The notes beneath the pieces were generated by a model. It searched no databases. It saw only the letters and a list, made by a program, of their open reading frames with translations, and was not told the DNA's origin. This document shows, piece after piece, positions 16,384 to 28,030 of a DNA stretch of 64,000 nucleotides. Source of the DNA: Azoarcus sp. DD4. GTDB lineage: Bacteria; Pseudomonadota; Gammaproteobacteria; Burkholderiales; Rhodocyclaceae. Made by a program: the position numbers and the translations under genes. The DNA is taken from positions 372,001-436,000 of the forward strand of contig NZ_CP022958.1 in the NCBI RefSeq assembly GCF_006496635.1, written 5' to 3'. How positions within the stretch are numbered: position 1 is the stretch's first letter; each line of letters starts with the position of its first letter.

Positions 16384-17922
16384 GTGACTGCAGCAGACAA
16401 GGCTCTCGACAAGCAAGTGAAGGTTCTGGTCATCGGCGCCGGCGCCATGGGCAGCGGCATCGCCCATGTTGCCGCGCTCGCCGGTCATCCGGTGTACCTG
16501 TACGACACCCGTGCGGAAGCCATCGACAAGGGCATTGCCGGCATTGCCAAGGATCTCGCCTTCCTGGTGGACAAGGGCAAGCTCGCCGGCGAGGAGCGCG
16601 ACGCGGTGCTTGCCCGCATCACCGGCGTGACCCAGCTGACCGATGCGAAGGATGCTGGCCTGGCGATCGAAGCCATCGTCGAGAACCTCGACATCAAGCA
16701 GAAACTCTTCCGCGAGCTGGAAGCGCTGCTCGGTGACGACGCGGTGCTGGCCTCCAACACCTCCTCGCTGTCGATCACCGCGATGGGCGCCGCGCTGGCG
16801 CGGCCGGAACGCCTGGTCGGGCTGCACTTCTTCAACCCGGCGCCGCGCATGAAGCTGGTCGAGATCGTCTCCGGTCTCGCCACCCCGCGCGAACTCGCCG
16901 AGCGCATGCATGCCACCGCGAAGGCCTGGGGCAAGGTGCCGGTGTATGCGAAGTCGACCCCGGGCTTCATCGTCAATCGCGTTGCCCGCCCGTACTACGC
17001 CGAAGCCCAGCGCGTGCTGGCCGAATGCGCCGCCGAGCCGGCGACGCTGGATGCGGCGATGCGCGAAGGCTGCGGCTTCCCGATGGGGCCGTTCGAGCTG
17101 ATGGACCTGATCGGCCACGACGTCAATTTCGCCGTCACCAACTCGGTGTTCGACGCCTACTTCGGCGACAAGCGCTTCACCCCCAGCCTGATCCAGCAGG
17201 AGCTGGTGGCTGCCGGGCGGCTGGGCCGCAAGAGCGGCCACGGCTTCTACAGCTACGCAGCCGGTGCTGCCAAAGCGGCACCGCGTACCGAGGAAACCCA
17301 CGGCGCCGAGAACGTGGTCACCGTGGTCGGCGGCTTGGGCGTGGCCGCCGGGCTGATCGGCCGCTTCGAGGCGGCCGGCATCGAGGTGCGCCGTGCTGCC
17401 GGGAGTGAAGGCCAGGGCTGGCTGGAGATCGGCAGCGCGCGCGTTGCGCTGTCGGACGGCCGTACCGCCACCCGTCGCGCGGTGGAAGACGGCGTGCCCA
17501 ACCTGGTGCTGTTCGACCTCTGCCTCGATTACGCCGCCACGCCGCGCCTTACCCTGACGCGCGCCGACCAGTGCGGTCAGGGCGCTTGGGGCGCGGCCGT
17601 CGGCACGTTGCAGCGCGCCGGCCTGGCGGTGTCGCGCATCGACGATGTCGCCGGCCTGGTCGGCCTGCGCACCGTGGCGATGCTCGCCAACGAGGCCGCC
17701 GATGCGGTGCTGCAGGGTATCGGCACCGCCGCCGACATCGACACCGCGATGCGTTTCGGCACCAACTATCCCAAGGGTCCGCTCGCCTGGGCCGACCAGC
17801 TCGGCGTGGCCTTCGTCGCCCGCGTGCTGGCCAACCTGCGAGAACACTACGGCGAGGAACGCTACCGCGTGTCGCCGCTGATCCAGCGCAAGACCTTCAG
17901 TGGAGCCGCATTCCATGAGTGA
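16384..17922 (+). CDS. paaH: PaaH, 3-hydroxyacyl-CoA dehydrogenase
   Basis: A 512-aa protein with GTG start. It oxidises 3-hydroxyadipyl-CoA to 3-oxoadipyl-CoA with NAD. The Rossmann motif VLVIGAGAMGSGIA is at about 14-27, and catalytic residues lie in SNTSSLSIT and GLHFFNPAPRMKLVE. Two C-terminal 3HCDH domains are present (RPYYAEAQRVL from about 200; a second from about 420), the usual PaaH layout. It overlaps paaI by 8 bp. Confidence 0.9.
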   Translation: MTAADKALDKQVKVLVIGAGAMGSGIAHVAALAGHPVYLYDTRAEAIDKGIAGIAKDLAFLVDKGKLAGEERDAVLARITGVTQLTDAKDAGLAIEAIVENLDIKQKLFRELEALLGDDAVLASNTSSLSITAMGAALARPERLVGLHFFNPAPRMKLVEIVSGLATPRELAERMHATAKAWGKVPVYAKSTPGFIVNRVARPYYAEAQRVLAECAAEPATLDAAMREGCGFPMGPFELMDLIGHDVNFAVTNSVFDAYFGDKRFTPSLIQQELVAAGRLGRKSGHGFYSYAAGAAKAAPRTEETHGAENVVTVVGGLGVAAGLIGRFEAAGIEVRRAAGSEGQGWLEIGSARVALSDGRTATRRAVEDGVPNLVLFDLCLDYAATPRLTLTRADQCGQGAWGAAVGTLQRAGLAVSRIDDVAGLVGLRTVAMLANEAADAVLQGIGTAADIDTAMRFGTNYPKGPLAWADQLGVAFVARVLANLREHYGEERYRVSPLIQRKTFSGAAFHE

Positions 17923-18379
17923 AGCCGCATACAGGGACGTCGCCGCCGGGCTCGATCCGCAGACCCTGGCCGAGAAGGTGCGCGACGGCATGTACGAGCG
18001 CGACCAGGCCGCGCGCAGCCTGGAGATGAAGATCACCGCCGTCGGCCCCGGCCGCGCCACCATCACCATGCCGGTGCGCGATGACATGCTCAACGGCTTT
18101 CGCATCTGCCACGGCGGCTTGATCACCACGTTGGCCGACACCGCCTTCGCCTACGCCTGCAACAGCGGCAACGAGCAGACGGTGGCCTCCGGCGTCAGTG
18201 TCGATTTCATGGCGCCGGGCAAGCCGGGCGACCTGCTCACCGCCGCTGCGCAACAGGTGTTCGAAGCCGGCCGCACCGGCGTGTACGACGTCACCGTCAC
18301 CAACCAGAAGGGCGAGCTGATCGCGGTCATGCGCGGCAAGTCGTATCGCCTCAAGGGGCGGGCGGTGGTTGAACTCTAG
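17915..18379 (+). CDS. paaI: PaaI, hot-dog thioesterase
   Basis: A 154-aa hot-dog-fold acyl-CoA thioesterase that rescues CoA from stalled phenylacetate intermediates. The motif NGFRICHGGLITTLADTAF (about 50-68) includes the HGG of the PaaI family. The ATG at 17915 overlaps the end of paaH (ATGAGTGA), indicating translational coupling; an upstream in-frame GTG at 17900 is less likely. Confidence 0.88.
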   Translation: MSEAAYRDVAAGLDPQTLAEKVRDGMYERDQAARSLEMKITAVGPGRATITMPVRDDMLNGFRICHGGLITTLADTAFAYACNSGNEQTVASGVSVDFMAPGKPGDLLTAAAQQVFEAGRTGVYDVTVTNQKGELIAVMRGKSYRLKGRAVVEL

Positions 18380-18459
18380 ACAGGACAGACCGCGCCCGGA
18401 CAACAAAAACACCGCCGGGCGCGCAGAACACAAGGCAGACGGGAACGGAGGAGACAAGA

Positions 18460-19782
<1,323 letters not shown>

Positions 19783-19837
19783 TTTGCAGCGGCGGGGCCA
19801 TTCCGCCCCGCCGCGTTCGAAAGACAAGGAGCGCACC

Positions 19838-20839
<1,002 letters not shown>

Positions 20840-20870
20840 TCGATCAAGATCAATAGAGAGGGGACAAAAC

Positions 20871-21158
20871 ATGGAACGCAAGGAATGGCCGCTGTGGGAA
20901 GTTTTCGTCCGCAGCCGTAACGGTCTCGATCACAAGCATTGCGGCAGCGTGCACGCGCCGGATGCCACGCTGGCGCTGCAGGTGGCGCGCGACGTCTATA
21001 CCCGCCGCCAGGAAGGCGTGTCGATCTGGGTGGTGAAGGCCGCCGACATCATCGCGTCGGACCCGGATGCCAAGCCGGAGCTGTTCGACCCGGCCGAGGA
21101 CAAGATCTACCGGCATCCGACGTTTTACCAGCTGCCCGACGAAGTCAATCACATGTAA
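20871..21158 (+). CDS. paaB: PaaB, phenylacetyl-CoA epoxidase subunit
   Basis: A 95-aa subunit starting MERKEWPLWEVFVRSRNGL, the conserved PaaB N-terminus, with HKHCGSVHAPDA following. It bridges PaaA-PaaC assemblies in the epoxidase. It starts 31 bp after paaA with GAGAGGGG upstream of the ATG. Confidence 0.94.
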   Translation: MERKEWPLWEVFVRSRNGLDHKHCGSVHAPDATLALQVARDVYTRRQEGVSIWVVKAADIIASDPDAKPELFDPAEDKIYRHPTFYQLPDEVNHM

Positions 21159-21170
21159 GCGGTGGCCGAG

Positions 21171-21941
21171 ATGACCCAACAGAACACTGCAAACGCTGCC
21201 CACATCGAGTATGTGCTGCGCCTCGGCGACAACGCGCTGATCCTCGGTCAGCGCCTGTCCGAGTGGTGCGGCCACGCGCCGGTGCTGGAAGAGGACATGG
21301 CGCTCGCCAACACCGCGCTCGACCTCATCGGCCAGGCCCGCCTGCTGCTGACCCACGCCGGCAAGCTCGAAGGCAAGGGCCGCGACGAGGACCAGCTCGC
21401 CTTCCTGCGTATCGAGCGCGACTACCGCAACGTCACCCTGGCCGAGCTGCCCAACGAGGACTTCGGCCGTACCGTGGTGCGCAACTTCCTGTTCTCCGCC
21501 TTCCAGGTGCTGCTCTACCAGCGCCTGTCGAAGTCGAGCGACAGCGAACTGGCCGCGATCGCCGCCAAGAGCCTGAAGGAAGCGCGCTACCACATGAGCC
21601 ACGCCGGCGAATGGGTGATCCGCCTCGGCGACGGCACCGCGGTGTCGCACGACAAGGCGCAGGCCGCGCTCGACTACCTGTGGCCTTACACCGCCGAACT
21701 CTTCGCCGCCAACCCGACCGACGACGCGGTGGCCGCCGCCGGTGTCGGCCCGGCCTGGGGCGAACTCGAAGCCGAGTGGGAAGCTGCGGTGGTGCCGGTG
21801 CTGAACGAGGCCACGCTGACGGTGCCGGCCCGGACGCCGTTCAAGAGCTACGGCAAGTTCGGTCGCCACAGCGAGCACCTCGGCCACATGCTGGCAACCA
21901 TGCAGTACATGCAGCGCACCTATCCCGGCGCGCAGTGGTGA
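21171..21941 (+). CDS. paaC: PaaC, phenylacetyl-CoA epoxidase structural subunit
   Basis: A 256-aa ferritin-like subunit that pairs with PaaA but lacks a full di-iron site. Characteristic segments are YVLRLGDNALILGQRLSEW, LANTALDLIGQAR and EARYHMSHAGEW. The ATG at 21171 is preferred because GGTGG lies 6-10 bases before it; an in-frame GTG at 21162 would add three residues. It follows paaB almost directly. Confidence 0.93.
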   Translation: MTQQNTANAAHIEYVLRLGDNALILGQRLSEWCGHAPVLEEDMALANTALDLIGQARLLLTHAGKLEGKGRDEDQLAFLRIERDYRNVTLAELPNEDFGRTVVRNFLFSAFQVLLYQRLSKSSDSELAAIAAKSLKEARYHMSHAGEWVIRLGDGTAVSHDKAQAALDYLWPYTAELFAANPTDDAVAAAGVGPAWGELEAEWEAAVVPVLNEATLTVPARTPFKSYGKFGRHSEHLGHMLATMQYMQRTYPGAQW

Positions 21942-22008
21942 GTCGACGTATGGATAAGCCTGCTGCGCGGCCCACCTGCTACGGCTTTTCCACACGTCCT
22001 GGAGTCGA

Positions 22009-22506
22009 ATGATGATGCTGACCGAAGCCCAGGCCTGGCAGGCGCTCGATGCGGTGCCCGATCCCGAGATCCCGGTGGTCTCGGTGACCGAGCTCGGCAT
22101 CATCCGCGAACTGCGCTGCGACGACGATGCGGTGACCGTGGTGGTGACGCCGACCTATTCCGGCTGTCCCGCCACCGAGGTGATCGGCAGTACGGTGCGC
22201 GATGCGCTGCTCGCCGCCGGTGCCGCCAGCGTCGAACTGCAGACGCGGCTGGACCCGGCCTGGACCAGCGACTGGATCGGCGAGGCGGCGCGCGAGAAGC
22301 TGCGCGCCTACGGCATCGTGCCGCCGACCGGCCGCGCCGCGGTGGGCGGCGTGCAGCCGATCCGCTTCGTGAAGAAGACGCTGACCTGTCCGCGCTGCGG
22401 CTCCACCGACACCGAGCGGCTGTCGGAATTCGGCTCCACCGCCTGCAAGGCCACCTGGCGCTGCAAGAGCTGTCTCGAACCCTTCGAATACTTCAAACCG
22501 ATCTGA
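22009..22506 (+). CDS. paaD: PaaD, MIP18-family iron-sulfur/iron maturation factor
   Basis: A 165-aa protein with an N-terminal MIP18/DUF59 domain (DAVPDPEIPVVSVTELGII; Cys in TYSGCPATEV) and a C-terminal four-cysteine knuckle (CPRCGS and CKSCLE). PaaD is needed for a functional epoxidase, probably for metal or cluster delivery. It lies 67 bp after paaC and 34 bp before paaE. Confidence 0.92.
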   Translation: MMMLTEAQAWQALDAVPDPEIPVVSVTELGIIRELRCDDDAVTVVVTPTYSGCPATEVIGSTVRDALLAAGAASVELQTRLDPAWTSDWIGEAAREKLRAYGIVPPTGRAAVGGVQPIRFVKKTLTCPRCGSTDTERLSEFGSTACKATWRCKSCLEPFEYFKPI

Positions 22507-22540
22507 TCCCGCCGCGAGAGCCGGAAGCCGGAGACAAGAC

Positions 22541-23608
22541 ATGAAACCCACGTTCCACCCCCTCAAGATCGCCGAAGTGCGGCGCGAAACCCCGGACTCG
22601 GTCAGCCTGCGCTTCGAGGTGCCGGCGGAACTCGCCGAGGACTACCGCTTTGTCCAGGGCCAGCACCTCAACCTCAAGGCCGTGGTCGGCGGCGAGGAAG
22701 TGCGCCGCTCTTATTCCATCTGCTCCGGCGTCGATGACGGCGAGTTGCGGGTGGCGATCCGCAAGGTCGACGGCGGCCGCTTCTCGAGCTGGGCGGTCGA
22801 TGCCATCCGCGTCGGCGACGTGTTCGAGGTGATGACGCCGGAAGGCCGTTTCTCGGCGCCGCTCGATCCGGCCAACGCCAAGCACTACGTGGCCTTCGCC
22901 GCCGGCAGCGGCATCACCCCCATCCTGTCGCTGATCAAGACCACGCTGCGTGCCGAGCCGAACAGCCGCTTCACCCTGGTCTATGGCAACCGCCGCCAGA
23001 GCAGCACCATGTTCGCCGAGGCCCTGGAAGACCTGAAGGACCGTTACCTGACCCGTTTCGCGCTGTACAACGTGTTCTCGCGCGAGGAGCAGGAAGTGCC
23101 GCTGTTCAACGGCCGGCTCGACCAGGCCCGCGTCGCCGCCTTCCTCGACACCCTGATCCCGGTGGCCGACATCGACGCCGCCTTCGTCTGCGGCCCCGGC
23201 GGCATGATCGACGAGGTCGAGGCCGCGCTGAAGGCCGGCGGCCTGGCGCAGGAGCGCATCCACCTCGAACGTTTCGGCGTGCCCGACAGCGCACCCAAGC
23301 ATCATGTCGAGGCGGGCGACGCGCCGCAGGCGCGCATCACCGTGATCGTCGATGGCCTCAAGCGCGAGATGGACTTCCGCGCCGAAGACCCATCCATCCT
23401 GGATGTGGCGCTGCGCGCCGGGATGGACCTGCCGTACTCCTGCAAGGGTGGGGTATGCTGCACCTGCCGCGCCAAGGTGCTCGAAGGCAAGGTCCGCATG
23501 GACAAGAACTACACGCTCGAGCAGCCGGACATTGACGCGGGCTACGTGCTCACCTGCCAGGCCCACCCGCTCACCGAGCGCGTGGTCATCAGCTACGACG
23601 ACAGATAA
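22541..23608 (+). CDS. paaE: PaaE, epoxidase reductase (FAD, 2Fe-2S)
   Basis: A 355-aa reductase that passes electrons from NADPH to PaaA. It has an FAD-binding motif RRSYSICSG (about 65), a nucleotide motif AAGSGITPILS (about 123), and a C-terminal plant-type 2Fe-2S domain (CKGGVCCTCRAKV and later LTCQAHP). Domain order FAD-NAD-ferredoxin is the PaaE order. Confidence 0.95.
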   Translation: MKPTFHPLKIAEVRRETPDSVSLRFEVPAELAEDYRFVQGQHLNLKAVVGGEEVRRSYSICSGVDDGELRVAIRKVDGGRFSSWAVDAIRVGDVFEVMTPEGRFSAPLDPANAKHYVAFAAGSGITPILSLIKTTLRAEPNSRFTLVYGNRRQSSTMFAEALEDLKDRYLTRFALYNVFSREEQEVPLFNGRLDQARVAAFLDTLIPVADIDAAFVCGPGGMIDEVEAALKAGGLAQERIHLERFGVPDSAPKHHVEAGDAPQARITVIVDGLKREMDFRAEDPSILDVALRAGMDLPYSCKGGVCCTCRAKVLEGKVRMDKNYTLEQPDIDAGYVLTCQAHPLTERVVISYDDR

Positions 23609-23667
23609 GACGGCGGAAACGGATTCCGGCGGGGGGCGGTTTTACTCGTACGGATCGGAACTACACC

Positions 23668-24312
23668 ATGGCCAGGGGCAAATCTCCCACCTTCGAACTG
23701 CAGCGCGAAGCCATCCTCCAGGAGGCGGCGCGGCTGTTTGCCGACAAGGGCTTCCACAACGCCTCGATGGCGGAGCTGGCGGCGGCCTGCGGCGTGTCCA
23801 AGCCGCTGCTCTACCACTACTACCGCGACAAGGAACACATCCTGTTCGACATCGCCGACAGCTACATGGACCGGCTGCTGGCGATCGTCGCGGGGGTGGA
23901 GGCGCAGGAGCTCGACGCCGAGCCGCAACTGGCGGCGCTGGTGACGCGCTTCATGGAAGAGTACGAGCATTCGCAGAGCCAGCACGTGGTGCTGGTGCAG
24001 GACGTGAAGTTCCTCAAGGCGGAGCAGGCCGAGCATGTCGTCGGCAAGCAACGCGCGGTGGTGTCGGCCTTCGCCGCGGCGATCGAGCGCGTCGAGCCCG
24101 GCCTCAAGAAGCGCAAGCTCGACAAGCCGGTCGCGATGATCCTGTTCGGCATGATCAACTGGACCTTCACCTGGCTGTCCGCCGATGGCCGGCTGACCTA
24201 TGCCGACATGGCGCCGGTGGTCACCACCATCCTGCTGAACGGCGTCAAGGGCCTGGTGGCCCAGATGCCGGGCCGTGCGAAGAAGGCGCGCAGCACCGCC
24301 GATACCGCCTGA
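23668..24312 (+). CDS. paaR: PaaR, TetR-family regulator of phenylacetate degradation
   Basis: A 214-aa TetR-family protein. The helix-turn-helix is at about 15-62 (MAELAAACGVSKPLLYHYY, then DKEHILF), followed by a TetR_C-type ligand domain. Its place inside the paa operon and the TTGACC/GGTCAA palindrome before paaG fit a phenylacetyl-CoA-responsive repressor. In betaproteobacteria PaaR takes the place of the GntR-type PaaX of E. coli. Gene is 59 bp after paaE. Confidence 0.88.
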   Translation: MARGKSPTFELQREAILQEAARLFADKGFHNASMAELAAACGVSKPLLYHYYRDKEHILFDIADSYMDRLLAIVAGVEAQELDAEPQLAALVTRFMEEYEHSQSQHVVLVQDVKFLKAEQAEHVVGKQRAVVSAFAAAIERVEPGLKKRKLDKPVAMILFGMINWTFTWLSADGRLTYADMAPVVTTILLNGVKGLVAQMPGRAKKARSTADTA

Positions 24313-24361
24313 ATCCGTTTTCAACCCCGACGTCCCAAGAGAACAAAAGGAGAAACAGCCC

Positions 24362-25564
<1,203 letters not shown>

Positions 25565-25587
25565 ACGGCGGATCGTTCGTGTGCGAA

Positions 25588-25604
25588 ATTTGATATTTTC
25601 AAAT
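25588..25604. promoter_or_regulatory. AT-rich palindrome before the liv-type importer
   Basis: ATTTGA and TCAAAT arms flank TATTT about 95 bp upstream of the solute-binding protein gene, with GATAAT (25617-25622 region) as a possible -10 further down. This suggests that the transporter genes have their own promoter and operator. Inference from sequence symmetry. Confidence 0.35.
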
Positions 25605-25697
25605 GAGTTAGCAATGTGATAATTTTTCGCCCGACGTAGCCGAACAACAAAGCTCAAGCTCAAACCGGCAACGCAATAAACACAAGGAGGAGACACC

Positions 25698-26846
25698 ATG
25701 AAACTGAAGCACACCCTGCTGGCCGCCATCGGCCTGGCTTTTGCCGCCACCGCAGCCCAGGCCGACATCAACGTCGGCGTGATCGTGTCGGCGACCGGCC
25801 CGGCGGCCTCGCTCGGCATTCCGGAGAAGAACACCATCGGGCTGATGCCGACCACCCTCGGCGGCGAGAAGGTGAACTACATCGTGCTCGACGACGCTTC
25901 GGATACCACCACCGCGGTGAAGAACATCCGCAAGCTGCTGTCGGAGGACAAGGTGGACGTGGTGCTCGGCTCCACCATCACGCCGAACTCGCTGGCGATG
26001 ATCGACGTGACCGCCGAAGCCGCCACGCCCATGATCTCGATGGCCGCCTCCGCGCGCATCGTCGAGCCGGTCGATGACAAGAAGCGCTGGGTGTTCAAGA
26101 CGCCGCAGAACGACGCGCAGATGTCCACCGCCATCGTCGAGCACATGACCAGCAACGGGGTGAAGAACGTCGCCTTCATCGGTTTCGCCGACGCCTATGG
26201 CGAAGGCTGGTATGAGCAGTTCAAGTCGGTGGCCGAAGCGCGCAAGCTCAACATCGTCGCCAACGAGCGCTTCAACCGTACCGACACCTCGGTCACCGGC
26301 CAGGTGCTCAAGGTCATGGCCGCCAAGCCCGACGCCGTGCTGATCGCCGGCTCCGGCACCCCGGCCGCGCTGCCGCAGAAGACGCTGAAGGAACGCGGCT
26401 ACACCGGCAAGTACTACCAGACCCACGGTGTTGCCAACAACGACTTCCTGCGCGTCTGCGGCAAGGATTGCGAGGGCACCTTCCTGCCTGCCGGTCCGGT
26501 GCTGGTCGCGGCCCAGCTGCCCGACAGCAACCCGGTGAAGAAGGCCGCGCTGGAGTACATCGGCAAGTACGAGGCCGCTCACGGCAAGGGTTCGGTATCC
26601 ACTTTCGGCGCCCACGCCTGGGACGCCGGCGTGTTGCTCTCCGCCGCCGCCCCGGTCGCGCTGAAGAAGGCCAAGCCGGGTACCAAGGAGTTCCGTGCCG
26701 CGCTGCGCGATGCGCTCGAAGGCGTCAAGGAGCAAGCGGGCGCGCACGGCATCTTCAACATGAGCGCGACCGACCATCTCGGCTTCGACCAGCGCGCCCG
26801 CGTCATGGTGCAGATCCAGAACGGCGCCTGGAAGCTGGTTCAGTAA
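25698..26846 (+). CDS. ABC solute-binding protein, LivK/HAAT family
   Basis: A 382-aa periplasmic protein with a Sec signal peptide (cleavage after ATAAQA, about residue 22) and type I periplasmic-binding-protein fold (INVGVIVSATGPAASLG). AAGGAGGAGA precedes the ATG. It heads a set of importer genes (livH-livMG-livF) directly downstream of paaJ, so uptake of phenylacetate or a related aromatic acid is likely rather than branched-chain amino acids. Substrate is inferred from context. Confidence 0.85.
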   Translation: MKLKHTLLAAIGLAFAATAAQADINVGVIVSATGPAASLGIPEKNTIGLMPTTLGGEKVNYIVLDDASDTTTAVKNIRKLLSEDKVDVVLGSTITPNSLAMIDVTAEAATPMISMAASARIVEPVDDKKRWVFKTPQNDAQMSTAIVEHMTSNGVKNVAFIGFADAYGEGWYEQFKSVAEARKLNIVANERFNRTDTSVTGQVLKVMAAKPDAVLIAGSGTPAALPQKTLKERGYTGKYYQTHGVANNDFLRVCGKDCEGTFLPAGPVLVAAQLPDSNPVKKAALEYIGKYEAAHGKGSVSTFGAHAWDAGVLLSAAAPVALKKAKPGTKEFRAALRDALEGVKEQAGAHGIFNMSATDHLGFDQRARVMVQIQNGAWKLVQ

Positions 26847-26992
26847 GCCGCACAAGAAGCGGTCCGGGTGCGTAAGAGGCGCGCCCGGGCCGGCGCGGGG
26901 ACGTCCTGTTCCCGCGTTGCATTCATCCCGACAGAGAATGAAACAGCAGGGCACGCCATCCCGCCGGGGCGGCAGTGTCGCAGGGGTTCGCC

Positions 26993-28030
26993 ATGGATTT
27001 TCAGATAGCGCTGTTGCTGGGACAGGACGGCATCACCAACGGAGCGATCTACGCGCTGCTGGCACTGGCCTTGGTGCTGGTGTTTGCGGTCACGCGGGTG
27101 ATCTTCATCCCGCAAGGGGAGTTTGTTGCCTATGGCGCCTTGACGCTGGCGATGATGCAGGCGGGCGGGGTGCCGGCGACGGTGTGGCTGCTGGTGGCGC
27201 TGGGGGTGATCGCAGCGCTGCTCGACGGCCGTGCGGCGCTGCAGTCGGGCCAGACGAAGAAGCTCGGCGGCATCGTCGGCTGGAACCTGGCCTATCCGCT
27301 GGTGCTCGCGGGGCTGCTGATGGCGCTGCCGCTCAAGACGCTGCCGCTGGCCGCGCAGGTGCTGCTCGCGCTCGCGGTGGTGGTGCCGATGGGGCCCTTC
27401 ATGTACCGCGTGGTGTACCAGCCGATCGCCTCCGCCCCGGTGCTCATCCTGCTGATCGTCTCGGTCGCGGTGCATGTGGGCATGGTCGGCCTGGGGCTCT
27501 TGTTCTTCGGTGCCGAAGGCCAGCGCACGCCGCCCTTCAGTGAAGCCCGCTTCGAAGTCGGCCCGCTGCTGGTGTCGGGGCAAACCATCTGGGTGATCGT
27601 AGCCTCCCTCGCGCTGATCGCCGCGCTCTACCAGTTCTTCGAGCGCACCCTCTACGGCAAGGCGCTGCGCGCCACCGCGATCAACCGCGTCGGCGCCCAG
27701 CTGATGGGGATTTCGCCCGCGCTCGCCGGCAAGCTCACCTTCGTGCTGGCCGCCTTCATCGGCGCGCTGTCGGGCGTGCTGATCGCCCCGATCACCACCA
27801 TCTACTACGACACCGGCTTCCTGATCGGGTTGAAGGGCTTCGTCGCCGCCATCATCGGCGGGCTGGGCAGCTACCCGCTGGCCGCCGTCGGCGCGGTGCT
27901 GGTCGGCCTGCTCGAAGCCTTCTCGTCCTTCTGGGCCAGCGCCTACAAGGAAGTCATCGTCTTCACCCTGATCATCCCGGTGCTGCTGTGGCGCTCGCTC
28001 ACCAGCCACCACCTGGAGGAAGAAGAATGA
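26993..28030 (+). CDS. ABC importer permease, LivH family
   Basis: A 345-aa permease with about eight membrane segments and the conserved pattern AIYALLALALVLVFAVTRV and GYP-region equivalent KGFVAAIIGGLGSYPLAAVG. The ATG at 26993 (MDFQIALLLGQDGITNG) is chosen over an in-frame GTG at 26975 because it matches the family N-terminus. Its stop overlaps the next start (ATGA), so subunits are translationally coupled. Confidence 0.87.
   Translation: MDFQIALLLGQDGITNGAIYALLALALVLVFAVTRVIFIPQGEFVAYGALTLAMMQAGGVPATVWLLVALGVIAALLDGRAALQSGQTKKLGGIVGWNLAYPLVLAGLLMALPLKTLPLAAQVLLALAVVVPMGPFMYRVVYQPIASAPVLILLIVSVAVHVGMVGLGLLFFGAEGQRTPPFSEARFEVGPLLVSGQTIWVIVASLALIAALYQFFERTLYGKALRATAINRVGAQLMGISPALAGKLTFVLAAFIGALSGVLIAPITTIYYDTGFLIGLKGFVAAIIGGLGSYPLAAVGAVLVGLLEAFSSFWASAYKEVIVFTLIIPVLLWRSLTSHHLEEEE

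Noticed and set aside
26975..26992. Upstream GTG start for the LivH-type gene
   Set aside because: The ATG at 26993 matches the family N-terminus better; the extra six residues add nothing recognisable.
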